Below, in pieces: positions 1-8,061 of a DNA stretch of 64,000 nt. Position 1 is the first letter of the stretch. The number at the start of each line of letters is the position of its first letter. Source of the DNA: JAWWPG01 sp033850885 (lineage in GTDB: Bacteria > Actinomycetota > Actinomycetes > Propionibacteriales > Nocardioidaceae); NCBI GenBank assembly GCA_033850885.1, contig JAWWPG010000006.1:93869-157868 (forward strand), given 5' to 3'. The translations under genes were made by a program, and so were the position numbers. Under the pieces are notes generated by a model. It was not told the origin of the DNA, searched no databases, and saw only the letters and a list, made by a program, of their open reading frames with translations.

Positions 1-2029
1 CGTCGTGCTCTACGTCAACGGGGTCCCTGCCGCCGCGCTGACGACGGCCGCCGGCGAGACCTCCTCGCAGCTGATGGCTTTCGGCGGCACCACGGCAGCC
101 CCGGCGTACTGCCTGCTCGACGACGTCAGGATCTCCGACCGCGCGCTGGCCTGGGGCGAGCTGTGCCCGCGCGGCCAGGCGTCGACGGAGGCGGCCGGCC
201 TGGACCTGCGGGACTCCTTCGACAGACCACCGGGTGCGGCGCCGATGCTGTGGCGGGTGGGCTCCGCCGACGCCGCCTGGTCGCACCGTCGCCTGCCCTG
301 GCAGGACGCTGACCCGGCCAGGGACAACCCGACTGGCCGGGGCGCACTCTTCCAGGGCTCGCCGGCGGGTCTGCACCCGATCTACCATCCCGATGCCTTC
401 GGCCACGCCTCCTCGATCGAGGCCGGCGTCGCGTTCCCCTCCGTCTCCGACGGCTGGGCCGGTCTGTTCGTCCAGGCCCCCGATGTGGTCGGCCTGTTCT
501 CCGGCGTGACCTTCATGCTCAACCCGGCGCGGCGCGAGATGCGGCTCGCCCGGTACGTCGGCGGCCGGGTTGCCGCGGAGAAGGCGCTGCCCTACGACTT
601 CCCCATCACGGCACGGACGACGTACGAGATGACCCTCACCTGCGCGGACGACGGCATCGTGCGGGGGTTCACCGACGGCACCAATGTGATCTCCATGCGG
701 GCCGGGGCGGGCTGGCCGCGCGAGGGCTACGCGGGGATGGTGACCGAGAACGCGCGGGCCGACTTCACGAACCTCCACTTCTGCGCGCTCACCCCGGCCA
801 CCGCCGAGTCCCGGGTGATCCGCACTCGGATCCTGCGGTACGGCGACGGCGCGGCGCTGGCTCACCTGGCGCTGGTCCCGTTCCGGTGGCACCGGAGACG
901 GGGCCTGCTGCCCTGGCAGTACACCTCGAAGGACCCGGAGCCGGCAGGCAACATCGCCGGCGCTGACACCGCGGTACCGCTCCGGCCGATCCCGCCGGCC
1001 GCCTGGCGGTCGGAGGACAGCGCCAACTCGGATCTCATCACGGTCGACGGGCGCATCCACTACTTCATGCGGGGCAACCCGCGCATCGACAACGACCCGT
1101 CCAAGGCGCGGATCGGCGCCTTGTACACCGATGTCGCAGCGTTCGACGGAATCCACTTCATCGACCCCAACGCCGCATCCGCGAAGGTCAGGGGAGGCAC
1201 GATCTTGCAGAGCGGTCCGCCGACCGGCGTCGCGGGGAAGCCGGGTATCGGGACTGTGCAGGTCAACGCCCCGTCGACCGCCTACGTCGGTGACGGCAGG
1301 CTGCTGTTCTTCGGGCGTCAGTCGTCCTTCGAGAACACGGCCACCGATACGTACGGGGAGCTTGTGTTCTCGCGCTTCGACGTACGCACCGCCTCGTGGG
1401 AGCACGACGTGGCGCAGCAGCTGACCTGGGCCCGCCCCCCGGGATCGACGACGGGAGGCGAGCTGATCCAAGGGCAGCTGCTCCGCGGCAGCCCCGAGGT
1501 GGTCTCGCTGCGCAACCCCGACGACGACTCGTACGAAGCCGTCGTGTTCCAGCAGACCGGTCGCGCCGGCCACGCCGAGATGGCGACCGCGCTGCTGGTC
1601 AACGCCAGCGCGGGGCAGCCGACACCCGCACCCGGACTGCCGGTCTTCACCTCGTTGTCGAGGGCGGGTGGCGGCGCGATCTACGGTTTCCGCGTCATGT
1701 ACGACAACGGCATCTACTACCTGCACTACAACGACGGTCCCCAGGTGCCCGACTGGCCGGACCACTTCGTACTGGCTGCGGCACTGCACCCGTACACGGG
1801 ACCGTGGGCGACGAACGTCGAGACTGCTCAGCCCGATTCCCTGTACTTCCGGCGCGGCGGCGAGCTCGAGCCCGACAACGGAGCCATCTGGCAGGGCACC
1901 ATGTTCAAGCACCGGGGCCAGTACTACATGTACTACGAGAACTACCACTCGGTCGGCGACGTCGACCACGCGTACGCCGACTACGCCAACCCTCAGGCAG
2001 GCTCCCGGGTCGGTTTCGCAACCGCCTGA
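1..2029 (+). CDS. LamG/GH43-like secreted carbohydrate-active protein, 5' partial
   Basis: The frame is open at the left edge of the window, so the N-terminus and any signal peptide are missing; about 675 codons are visible. The first 45 visible residues (LYVNGVPA, then LLDDVRISDRAL) look like the end of a LamG/concanavalin-A-like jelly roll. Residues of about 70-260 read as a second beta-sandwich. From about residue 330 onward there are repeated short Gly/Tyr/Trp-rich strands, and the tail contains GQYYMYYENYHS, which resembles a blade of a GH43-type five-bladed propeller. I infer an extracellular glycan-binding or glycan-cleaving protein. Catalytic acids cannot be assigned by eye, so an enzyme class is not claimed. 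The gene ends convergently with the YetF-like gene, with an inverted repeat between them. Confidence 0.6.
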   Translation, partial: VVLYVNGVPAAALTTAAGETSSQLMAFGGTTAAPAYCLLDDVRISDRALAWGELCPRGQASTEAAGLDLRDSFDRPPGAAPMLWRVGSADAAWSHRRLPWQDADPARDNPTGRGALFQGSPAGLHPIYHPDAFGHASSIEAGVAFPSVSDGWAGLFVQAPDVVGLFSGVTFMLNPARREMRLARYVGGRVAAEKALPYDFPITARTTYEMTLTCADDGIVRGFTDGTNVISMRAGAGWPREGYAGMVTENARADFTNLHFCALTPATAESRVIRTRILRYGDGAALAHLALVPFRWHRRRGLLPWQYTSKDPEPAGNIAGADTAVPLRPIPPAAWRSEDSANSDLITVDGRIHYFMRGNPRIDNDPSKARIGALYTDVAAFDGIHFIDPNAASAKVRGGTILQSGPPTGVAGKPGIGTVQVNAPSTAYVGDGRLLFFGRQSSFENTATDTYGELVFSRFDVRTASWEHDVAQQLTWARPPGSTTGGELIQGQLLRGSPEVVSLRNPDDDSYEAVVFQQTGRAGHAEMATALLVNASAGQPTPAPGLPVFTSLSRAGGGAIYGFRVMYDNGIYYLHYNDGPQVPDWPDHFVLAAALHPYTGPWATNVETAQPDSLYFRRGGELEPDNGAIWQGTMFKHRGQYYMYYENYHSVGDVDHAYADYANPQAGSRVGFATA

Positions 2030-2040
2030 CCATCCCCGCC

Positions 2041-2088
2041 CCCTCCCGCGACCCCTCCCGCGACCCCTCCCGCGACCCCTCCCGCGAA
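2041..2088. repeat. Four 12-bp tandem repeats (CCCTCCCGCGAC)
   Basis: Four consecutive copies of a CCCTCCCGCGAC-type unit; the last copy runs directly into the left arm of the adjoining inverted repeat (CCCGCGAATT). The repeat could have grown by slippage from the arm sequence. It lies just after the stop codon of the first gene. Confidence 0.85.
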
Positions 2089-2148
2089 TTGCGGGAAAGT
2101 ACACCTTCCGGAGCCACCCACCGGGTCCACTTTCCCGCAATTCGCGGG
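2081..2148. terminator. Inverted-repeat element, copy 1, between convergent genes
   Basis: Two perfect 20-base arms, CCCGCGAATTGCGGGAAAGT and its reverse complement, flank a 28-base loop. Each arm also holds its own small hairpin (CCCGC GAATT GCGGG), so the element can form a cruciform-like fold. The same arm sequence recurs near 18.7 kb and 24.3 kb, each time between two convergent gene ends. A symmetric position at converging stops suggests a bidirectional terminator; there is no T-run, as is common in high-GC actinobacteria. Confidence 0.7.
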
Positions 2149-2168
2149 GGCGTTCGGGCCGTACGTCG

Positions 2169-2783
2169 TCAGCCGGCCTGCCGGGCGAGGAGCTCATCGA
2201 GCTTGGCCTCGACCCGGTCCCAACGCTCGCTGTCCGTGCGATCACGGTCCCGGTCGCGGAGGGACTGCTTGACGGCGTCGACATCTGCCTTGGTGGCGCT
2301 CTGCCGCTCCCGTGACACGCTCACGACGACGGCACCCCCGGGCTCCAGGGAGACCTGTTCGGCGTCGTCGACACTGTTCGCGTTCTGTCGCCGAAGGGCT
2401 GCGTCGACGTCAGCCTGACGCAACCCCTCTCTCCGGAGCGCCTTGGTGTCCCATTTTCCCTTTCGGGCGAGCACCGTCTGATGCCCTTCGAGCAGGCGGG
2501 TGAGCAGGTCGGAGGTGAGGGATGCCCGCACGACGACGGCGTTGAAGGCGACCAGGACGGCCGCGCCGAGGAGGCCGCCCGTCAGCGAGACGTCGTTGCC
2601 GATGACCGCGTTCTGGACGACGTTCGAGAGCAGCAGCATGACGACGAGATCGAACGAGTTGAGCTGGGCCAGGTCGCGCTTCCCAGCCAGCCGCAGCAGG
2701 AGCGCAAGTCCGGCGTAGACGACGATCGTCCGGATGATCTTCTCCGGCGCTGAGATTCCGAGGGTCCACATGGCGTTCCACAT
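2169..2783 (-). CDS. DUF421/YetF-family membrane protein
   Basis: About 204 residues. Residues 10-80 contain two or three hydrophobic helices (IIRTIVVYAGLALLLRLAGKR, then FDLVVMLLLSNVVQNAVIG), followed by a cytoplasmic domain with EGHQTVLARKGKWDTKALRREGL. This is the layout of the YetF/DUF421 family, whose members are membrane proteins of uncertain function. The longer possible frame would run into the upstream tRNA-Asn, so the start MWNAMWTLG is chosen; a second Met four residues on is also possible. The C-terminal 30 residues are highly charged (RDRDRDRTDSERWDRVEAKLDELL) and probably helical. It is convergent with the preceding secreted protein. Confidence 0.8.
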   Translation of the reverse strand: MWNAMWTLGISAPEKIIRTIVVYAGLALLLRLAGKRDLAQLNSFDLVVMLLLSNVVQNAVIGNDVSLTGGLLGAAVLVAFNAVVVRASLTSDLLTRLLEGHQTVLARKGKWDTKALRREGLRQADVDAALRRQNANSVDDAEQVSLEPGGAVVVSVSRERQSATKADVDAVKQSLRDRDRDRTDSERWDRVEAKLDELLARQAG

Positions 2784-2861
2784 GGGCTCATCCTGCACCG
2801 TCGGGCTTCGAGCGAGTTGGACGCACTTCCGGGGGCGCCCTAAGATGGTCAGCGCTTTCAT

Positions 2862-2937
2862 TCCCCTGTAGCTCAATTGGCAGAGCACTCGGCTGTTAAC
2901 CGAGTTGTTGATGGTTCGAGTCCATCCGGGGGAGCCA
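2862..2937 (+). tRNA. tRNA-Asn(GTT)
   Basis: Acceptor arms TCCCCTG and CGGGGGA pair with one G-T wobble. The anticodon stem CTCGG/CCGAG encloses loop CTGTTAA with anticodon GTT at 2895-2897, the T-loop reads GGTTCGAGTCC, and CCA is encoded at 2935-2937. The gene is a stand-alone tRNA on the opposite strand from the YetF-like gene. Confidence 0.97.
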
Positions 2938-2996
2938 CTCGGTGCCTAGCTGGGCCGTCGAAACACCTACGCTCGAAAGCCCTCGAGACGCCCGGC

Positions 2997-3512
2997 TCAG
3001 AGATCCTCGAGCTCGTGCCTGGCGTCGGCAAGCGCCCTGGCGGCGACCTCTTCGACCTGAGGGTCGGCTGGGTCGAGACCGACCGAGAGCACGTAGGACC
3101 AGGTCGTCGGTCCCCTACCGGACGGCGAGCGGCGGCCGACGACGCTCAGCCCGGCTTTCCCCCGGACCCGCGAGTAGACGGTGCATACCACGCTCTTCGT
3201 GACGCGCTCGCGCAGCAGCTCGAGCAGCCGGCCTGGCTCTGTCACCTCGACGACAGTGGTCCGTTCCGGCTCACCCCAGTCGGCCACCTCCACGATCGCG
3301 AGCTTGTCGGAGTCGTGGTGCCACTCGGCCCGCTCCACATCCTCCCAGCCGAGCCGACGGTAGCCGTGCTGCGCCGGCAGGTGGATGGCGAGGTCGGTAC
3401 CGACGTACCACTCGCCTGACGGCCCGTTCGCCCAGGCGAGAGCCCGCTCGCCCGGGTGCAGGTCGAGTGCCGACGCGACGTCGGTGGAAAGCCTTGTCCG
3501 GAGCCGGCGCAC
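2997..3512 (-). CDS. Conserved hypothetical protein (171 aa)
   Basis: A soluble protein with no signal peptide or membrane segment. It starts with GTG just behind a GGGAGG ribosome-binding site. The sequence alternates strands and Trp/Gly turns (ERALAWANGPSGEWYVGTDLAIHLP, RRLGWEDVERAEWHHDSDKLAIVEV) followed by a C-terminal helix (LLELLRERVTKSVV and EEVAARALADARHELEDL), which suggests a PH-like small beta-barrel plus helix. I recognise it as a typical actinobacterial conserved hypothetical but cannot assign a role. It lies 14 bases downstream of the sigma-factor gene on the same strand and may be co-transcribed with it. Confidence 0.7.
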   Translation of the reverse strand: MRRLRTRLSTDVASALDLHPGERALAWANGPSGEWYVGTDLAIHLPAQHGYRRLGWEDVERAEWHHDSDKLAIVEVADWGEPERTTVVEVTEPGRLLELLRERVTKSVVCTVYSRVRGKAGLSVVGRRSPSGRGPTTWSYVLSVGLDPADPQVEEVAARALADARHELEDL

Positions 3513-3526
3513 CCTCCCATCATCGC

Positions 3527-4516
3527 CTACGCCCGGATGTACTCCCGGAAGTCCGCGGCGCCCTGGTTGCTACGGATCCGCGTCAGTGCCCGTCCCTCGA
3601 TCTGACGGACGCGCTCGCGAGTGACCCCGAGCTGCTTCCCCACCTCCGCGAGCGTGTGGATCCGGCTGCCGCGCAGGCCGAACCGCAGCTGGAGCACCTG
3701 CTGGTCGCGGGCACCGAGTGTTCGCAGCAGCTGCTCGACCTCCCGGCGCATCGACTGGAGCGCGATCTCGTTCTGCGGCTCGTGGGCGCTCTCGTCGGCG
3801 ACCAGGTCGGCGATGGTCGAGCCAGCGCCCTCCCCGTCCCCGACCTCCAGGTCGAGCGATACCGGAACGTCTGCGAACCGCAGCAGGTCGAGCACCTTCG
3901 CAGAGGTCTGGCCCGCCTGCTCCGACAGCTCGTCGATCGACGGGTCGCGGCCCAGCTCCTGCACCAAGGTGAGCTGGTGCCGGCGTACCCGGTGGATCGC
4001 CTCAGAGACGTGCACCGGGATCCGGATGGTCCTGTTCTGGTCGCCGAACCCGCGGGCGATCGCCTGCCTGATCCACCAGGATGCGTACGTCGAGAACTTG
4101 TTGCCACGCCGGTAGTCGAACTTCTCGACCGCCCGCATGAGCCCGATGTTCCCCTCCTGGATCAGGTCGAGAAGCGGAGTTCCGCAGCCGATGTACCCCT
4201 TGGCCAGGAAGACGACGAGACGCAGGTTCGACTCGATGAGGAGTGCCTTCGAGCGCGCACCCTGCTCGACGAGATCCGCCAGGTCGGCGCGGTCCTCAGG
4301 GGTCAGGAGCTCGGTCCCGCCGAGACGCTCATCCGCGAGCAGTCCGGCCTCGATGTCACGCGCCAGTCGCACCTCGTCGGCCGCCGTGAGCAGCGGGATG
4401 GCCGTGATGTCGCGCAGGTAGAGGGCTAACAGGTTCTCGAGGTCCGGCTCGCGCCGCACCGAGGTCGTGGGGGCTTTGGTTCGCGCTGGCCGACTCGGGG
4501 CCGTTGGGGAGTTCAT
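3527..4516 (-). CDS. Group-2 RNA polymerase sigma-70 factor
   Basis: 329 residues. It has sigma region 1.2-like DLENLLALYLRDITAIPLL (25-43), region 2 from about residue 92 to 162 including DLIQEGNIGLMRAVEKFDY and STYASWWIRQAI, region 3 (IRIPVHVSEAIHRVRR) and region 4 ending in the helix-turn-helix TLAEVGKQLGVTRERVRQIE. The long acidic region 1.1 of the primary sigma is missing, and a short insertion (GTELLTPEDRADLADLVEQGA) separates regions 1.2 and 2. This is the HrdB-like, non-essential class (SigB of corynebacteria or HrdA/C/D of streptomycetes). It would direct core polymerase to housekeeping-like promoters under stress or in stationary phase. It is downstream of dnaG, as is common in actinobacteria. 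Confidence 0.92.
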   Translation of the reverse strand: MNSPTAPSRPARTKAPTTSVRREPDLENLLALYLRDITAIPLLTAADEVRLARDIEAGLLADERLGGTELLTPEDRADLADLVEQGARSKALLIESNLRLVVFLAKGYIGCGTPLLDLIQEGNIGLMRAVEKFDYRRGNKFSTYASWWIRQAIARGFGDQNRTIRIPVHVSEAIHRVRRHQLTLVQELGRDPSIDELSEQAGQTSAKVLDLLRFADVPVSLDLEVGDGEGAGSTIADLVADESAHEPQNEIALQSMRREVEQLLRTLGARDQQVLQLRFGLRGSRIHTLAEVGKQLGVTRERVRQIEGRALTRIRSNQGAADFREYIRA

Positions 4517-4613
4517 ATCCCACAGGTGGGCCTAAGGGCGTTTCTGATACACCGGAACCCGGCAGCAGCCGGGCCGCCGGCTCCGAAGCGGTCAGCGGGC
4601 GTCCGTCGAGCGG

Positions 4614-6488
4614 CTACTCGGTAGTACCGATGGCGCCTTCGCGAAGGGTGCGACGGTGGCTCTCGAGGGCGACGAGCTCGCCGAAGAGCCGGTTGTACTC
4701 CGTGGTCTGCGTCACGGGGTTCATCCGCTGCAGCCGCGCCTTGACGGCGTTGATCCGACGCATCGCCGTGAGCTCGCGGAGCCGGACGACGTACGCCGTC
4801 GCCAGTCGCTCATCGGGCTTCCCGGTGACGTGCAGCCGCTCCACGGACAGCGCCGACACCAGGTTGCCCACGGGCTCCTCGGGAAGGGCCTCGACAAGGG
4901 TGTCAGTGGACGCGTTGGCCGGGCCTCCGAGCTTCTGGACGGCGTCGAACACGGCACGGTAGTAGGGGTGGGTGAAGTCCTCCCCCTCGACCTCTTCCCA
5001 CGACCCGGCCAGTACGGATGGGGCCTGGATGGCGATCTTCAGGACGTCCCGCTCGATCGAGTACCGGCGCTCTCCCGGATCGGGTACGTCGCCGCGAGCC
5101 GCCGGCGTATCCCCGGCGCGACCTCCGCGGGTCAGGGCAGCCGACCCGCGTCCCTGACCGCGGGCCCGTCGTACCTCTGCACGGACGTCGTCGATGTCGA
5201 CCCCCACCATGCCGGCGACCTCGCGGGCGAACGCCTCGACCTTCGACTTGTCACGGATGCTGGTGACCAGTCGGACCGCCTCGCGCACGGCGTCGACCCG
5301 GCTGTCCGCACGGTCGAGGTCGAAGCGCGCGACCACGTTCTTCAGCACGAAGCGGTAGAGCGGCTCCCGCCGCGCCACCAGCTCACGGACCGCGGCGTCC
5401 CCCTCCGCGATCCGCAGCTCGCACGGGTCGCGGCCCTCCGGCTCCACTGCGACGTAGGTCTGCCCGACGAACTGCTGGTCGCCGGCGAACGCCCGCAGGG
5501 CAGCCTTCTGGCCGGCCTCGTCGCCGTCGAACGTGAAGATCACCTCGCCACGGATCTCGTCGTGGTCGAGCAGGAGCCGCCGCAGCACCCGAGTGTGGTC
5601 CTCACCGAAGGCGGTGCCACAGGTGGCCACCGCCGTCGTCACACCGGCCAGGTGGCAGGCCATGACATCCGTATAGCCCTCCACCACCACCGCCTGCGTG
5701 GAGCGCGCGATGTCCTTTCGGGCCAGGTCCGCGCCGTACAGGAGCTGGCTCTTCTTGTAGATCGTCGTCTCCGGCGTGTTCAGGTACTTTGCCTCGACTC
5801 GGTCGTCGTCGAACAGCCGACGGGCGCCGAAACCAACGACGTCACCGGACAGCTCGCGGATCGGCCACAGCAGCCGTCCCCGGAAACGGTCATAGGGGCC
5901 GTGGTTGTTGCGCGCGACGAGACCCGCCGTCACCAGCTCGTCATCGCTGAAACCCTTGCTGCGCAGGTGTCCGAGCAACGCGTCCCCTGCCCGCGGTGCG
6001 TACCCGATGCCGAACCGGGCCGCCGCCCCCTGGTCGAAGTGGCGGTCGTCGAGGAACTGACGCCCGACAACGGCCTCTGGCGATTCGAGGGCCTCCCGGT
6101 AGAACTCGTCGGCCCGGCGATTCGCATCGAGGAGCCGGGTGCGCAGGCCGTAGTCGCGGCGCGGCGCAGTGCCGGAGTCGTCCTGGTAGTGCAGCTCGAC
6201 GCCGAAACGGTCCGCCAACCGCTCGACGGCCTCGCCGAACCCGACCCCCTCGATCTTCTTGACGAACGTGACGACGTCGCCGCCCTCCTGGCAGCCGAAG
6301 CAGTAGAAGAAGCCGCGTGCCGGCGTGACGTGGAAAGAGGGCGACTTCTCGTCGTGGAAGGGGCAGAGTCCGACGAGCGAACCGGATCCGGCGCTGCGCA
6401 GAGTCACGTGGGCGGAGACGACCTCGTCGATGCGGGAGCGCTCCCGCACGAGCTGAATGTCCTCGTCTCGGATCCGCCCGGCCGCCAC
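4614..6488 (-). CDS. dnaG: DNA primase
   Basis: 624 residues, normal length for DnaG. The N-terminal CHC2 zinc ribbon has Cys42, His45, Cys63 and Cys66 (CPFH ... CFGC). The TOPRIM core shows VVVEGYTDVMACH with its catalytic Glu and the acidic TFDGDEAGQKAALRA. The C-terminal helicase-binding region follows a Gly/Arg-rich linker (RRARGQGRGSAALTRGGRAGD). It makes RNA primers for replication. Nine bases separate it from dgt upstream, so the two are probably one transcript (dgt-dnaG), as in M. tuberculosis Rv2344c-Rv2343c. Confidence 0.97.
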   Translation of the reverse strand: MAAGRIRDEDIQLVRERSRIDEVVSAHVTLRSAGSGSLVGLCPFHDEKSPSFHVTPARGFFYCFGCQEGGDVVTFVKKIEGVGFGEAVERLADRFGVELHYQDDSGTAPRRDYGLRTRLLDANRRADEFYREALESPEAVVGRQFLDDRHFDQGAAARFGIGYAPRAGDALLGHLRSKGFSDDELVTAGLVARNNHGPYDRFRGRLLWPIRELSGDVVGFGARRLFDDDRVEAKYLNTPETTIYKKSQLLYGADLARKDIARSTQAVVVEGYTDVMACHLAGVTTAVATCGTAFGEDHTRVLRRLLLDHDEIRGEVIFTFDGDEAGQKAALRAFAGDQQFVGQTYVAVEPEGRDPCELRIAEGDAAVRELVARREPLYRFVLKNVVARFDLDRADSRVDAVREAVRLVTSIRDKSKVEAFAREVAGMVGVDIDDVRAEVRRARGQGRGSAALTRGGRAGDTPAARGDVPDPGERRYSIERDVLKIAIQAPSVLAGSWEEVEGEDFTHPYYRAVFDAVQKLGGPANASTDTLVEALPEEPVGNLVSALSVERLHVTGKPDERLATAYVVRLRELTAMRRINAVKARLQRMNPVTQTTEYNRLFGELVALESHRRTLREGAIGTTE

Positions 6489-6497
6489 CCCGCGAGT

Positions 6498-7772
6498 CTA
6501 CGCAGTGCCCCCGCAGACCGACCGGTGCTTGTCCACAGCCGAGGGGTCCGTGAGCGAGGCCACCTGGTCGACGACCACGCGCAGCCTCGACGCGTCGTTC
6601 TGAGCCGACTCGAAGTCGTGTCGGAAGACCGGCTCGAGTGCCGCCGGCCCCGCCTGCCAGATGCCGTCGACGAGGTCTGCGAGCAGCTGCCGCTGGCCGG
6701 CCATCATCTCCACCCGGCCCTCCGCCCTCATGACCAGCCGCGCGGCAACTCCCTTGAGGACGACGATCTCGGTGGTGGTCGCGATCGGCACCGGCAGGGT
6801 TCCGCGGTACCGGCTGAGCCTGCCGAGCAGCCCTTCCGCCGCCGCGGTGTCGCGAACCGCCAGGCAGAACCTGTTGATCAGCCGGCTGGTGAGGTTCTTG
6901 AGCCCGCCCAGGTGTCGCCTGCTGCCGTCGTACGGCGACGACGGCCAGGACGCCAACCGGGAGAGCCGGCCGAGCGCCTGTTCGAAGTCGTCGAAGGTGA
7001 GCTCAGGGGCGTACCAGTCGCGCGCGGTCGCCCAGACCTCCCGCCGTAGCTCCGGATCGGCGAGCTGGGTGAGCTCGATGCGCTGGGCGACGATCCCGTC
7101 CTCCACGTCGTGCACGCTGTACGCGACGTCGTCGGCGAAGTCCATGACCTGCGCCTCGACGCAGGTACTGCGTGGCTCGGCGGCCTGTCGCATCCAGGTG
7201 AAGATGGGCAGGTCGTCGGCGTAGACGCCGAACTTGTGCACGGCACGCGGCAAGCCGTCGCCGTGGCGACCGGTCGGCGCCAGTGCCTCTCCGAGGGGCC
7301 ACGGGTACTTCGAGGCGGCGTCGAGGGTGGCGCGGGTGAGGTTGAGACCGACGCTCGCCCCGTCCCGGTCGAAGGACTTTGCCTCGAGCCGGGTCAGCAG
7401 CCGGAACGTCTGCGCGTTGCCCTCGAACCCGCCGATCCGGGCGGCCACGTCGTTCAGCGCCCGCTCGCCGTTGTGGCCGAAGGGCGGATGGCCGAGGTCG
7501 TGCGCGAGGCAGGCGGCCTCGACGATGTCGGGGTCACAGCCGAGCTCCGTCGCGAGCTCGCGCCCGACCTGGGCGACCTCGAGCGTGTGGGTGAGCCGGT
7601 TCCGGATGAAGTCGTTGCTGGCCGGCCCAACCACCTGTGTCTTGCCCGCCAGGCGGCGCAGCGCCGCCGAGTGCACGATGCGGGCACTGTCCCGCTGGTA
7701 CGGCGACCTCCCGGACAGGTTGGGCTCGTCCACGTAACGCTCGGCGTCTCGCTCGTCGTACCCGTCGCTCAC
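6498..7772 (-). CDS. dgt: Deoxyguanosinetriphosphate triphosphohydrolase-like protein
   Basis: 424 residues. HD-domain metal ligands are visible: His62 in RLTHTLEVAQVG and the HDLGHPPFGHNGE block at residues 91-103. The family hydrolyses dGTP (or other dNTPs) to deoxynucleoside and triphosphate and controls nucleotide pools. The N-terminal RSPYQRDSARIVHSAALRRL motif is typical of the long Dgt group. It sits directly upstream of dnaG on the same strand, linking dNTP control with replication. Confidence 0.93.
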   Translation of the reverse strand: MSDGYDERDAERYVDEPNLSGRSPYQRDSARIVHSAALRRLAGKTQVVGPASNDFIRNRLTHTLEVAQVGRELATELGCDPDIVEAACLAHDLGHPPFGHNGERALNDVAARIGGFEGNAQTFRLLTRLEAKSFDRDGASVGLNLTRATLDAASKYPWPLGEALAPTGRHGDGLPRAVHKFGVYADDLPIFTWMRQAAEPRSTCVEAQVMDFADDVAYSVHDVEDGIVAQRIELTQLADPELRREVWATARDWYAPELTFDDFEQALGRLSRLASWPSSPYDGSRRHLGGLKNLTSRLINRFCLAVRDTAAAEGLLGRLSRYRGTLPVPIATTTEIVVLKGVAARLVMRAEGRVEMMAGQRQLLADLVDGIWQAGPAALEPVFRHDFESAQNDASRLRVVVDQVASLTDPSAVDKHRSVCGGTA

Positions 7773-7913
7773 CGAGCCAACCTACTGCCGCCCGGTCCAG
7801 GTGCCCCTCGCCCAGGTCCGCCGTCGTCGTATATCGGATGGCTCGATCGGACTTGCAGATCGGATGGCAACGAACCGGCTTGGCCGGCCGGCCACCCCGG
7901 CCCTCTCTCCGGG

Positions 7914-8000
7914 TTTGCCTGGCATGCCAGGCACCTCCACCGTTTGCCAGGCAGGCCTGAGTGGCAAACGGTGCGTTTGCCTGGCAGGCCAGGCAAACGC
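7914..8000. repeat. Cluster of three related palindromes (GTTTGCCTGGC core)
   Basis: Three inverted repeats lie side by side. The first (7916-7933) is a perfect 18-base palindrome of TGCCTGGCA arms. The second (7941-7970) has CGTTTGCC and GGCAAACG arms. The third (7973-8000) has 13-base arms GCGTTTGCCTGGC and GCCAGGCAAACGC around two bases. They share the GTTTGCC/TGCCTGGC core. The cluster is downstream of the MFS gene and upstream of dgt, so it could be a terminator or binding site. Confidence 0.85.
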
Positions 8001-8061
8001 CGAGCGCGGGAGGCCGAGAACCCAACGCATGCGTTCCCGTCCGAACGCGCGGTTGGCGGAT

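Noticed and set aside
2784..2888. N-terminal extension of the YetF-like protein
   Set aside because: It would overlap the tRNA-Asn and begins with a non-hydrophobic, unlikely stretch; the Met at 2783 is better.
4656..7049. 797-codon plus-strand open frame
   Set aside because: It is antisense to dnaG and the start of dgt, both with intact zinc, TOPRIM and HD motifs. The plus product has no recognisable domain.
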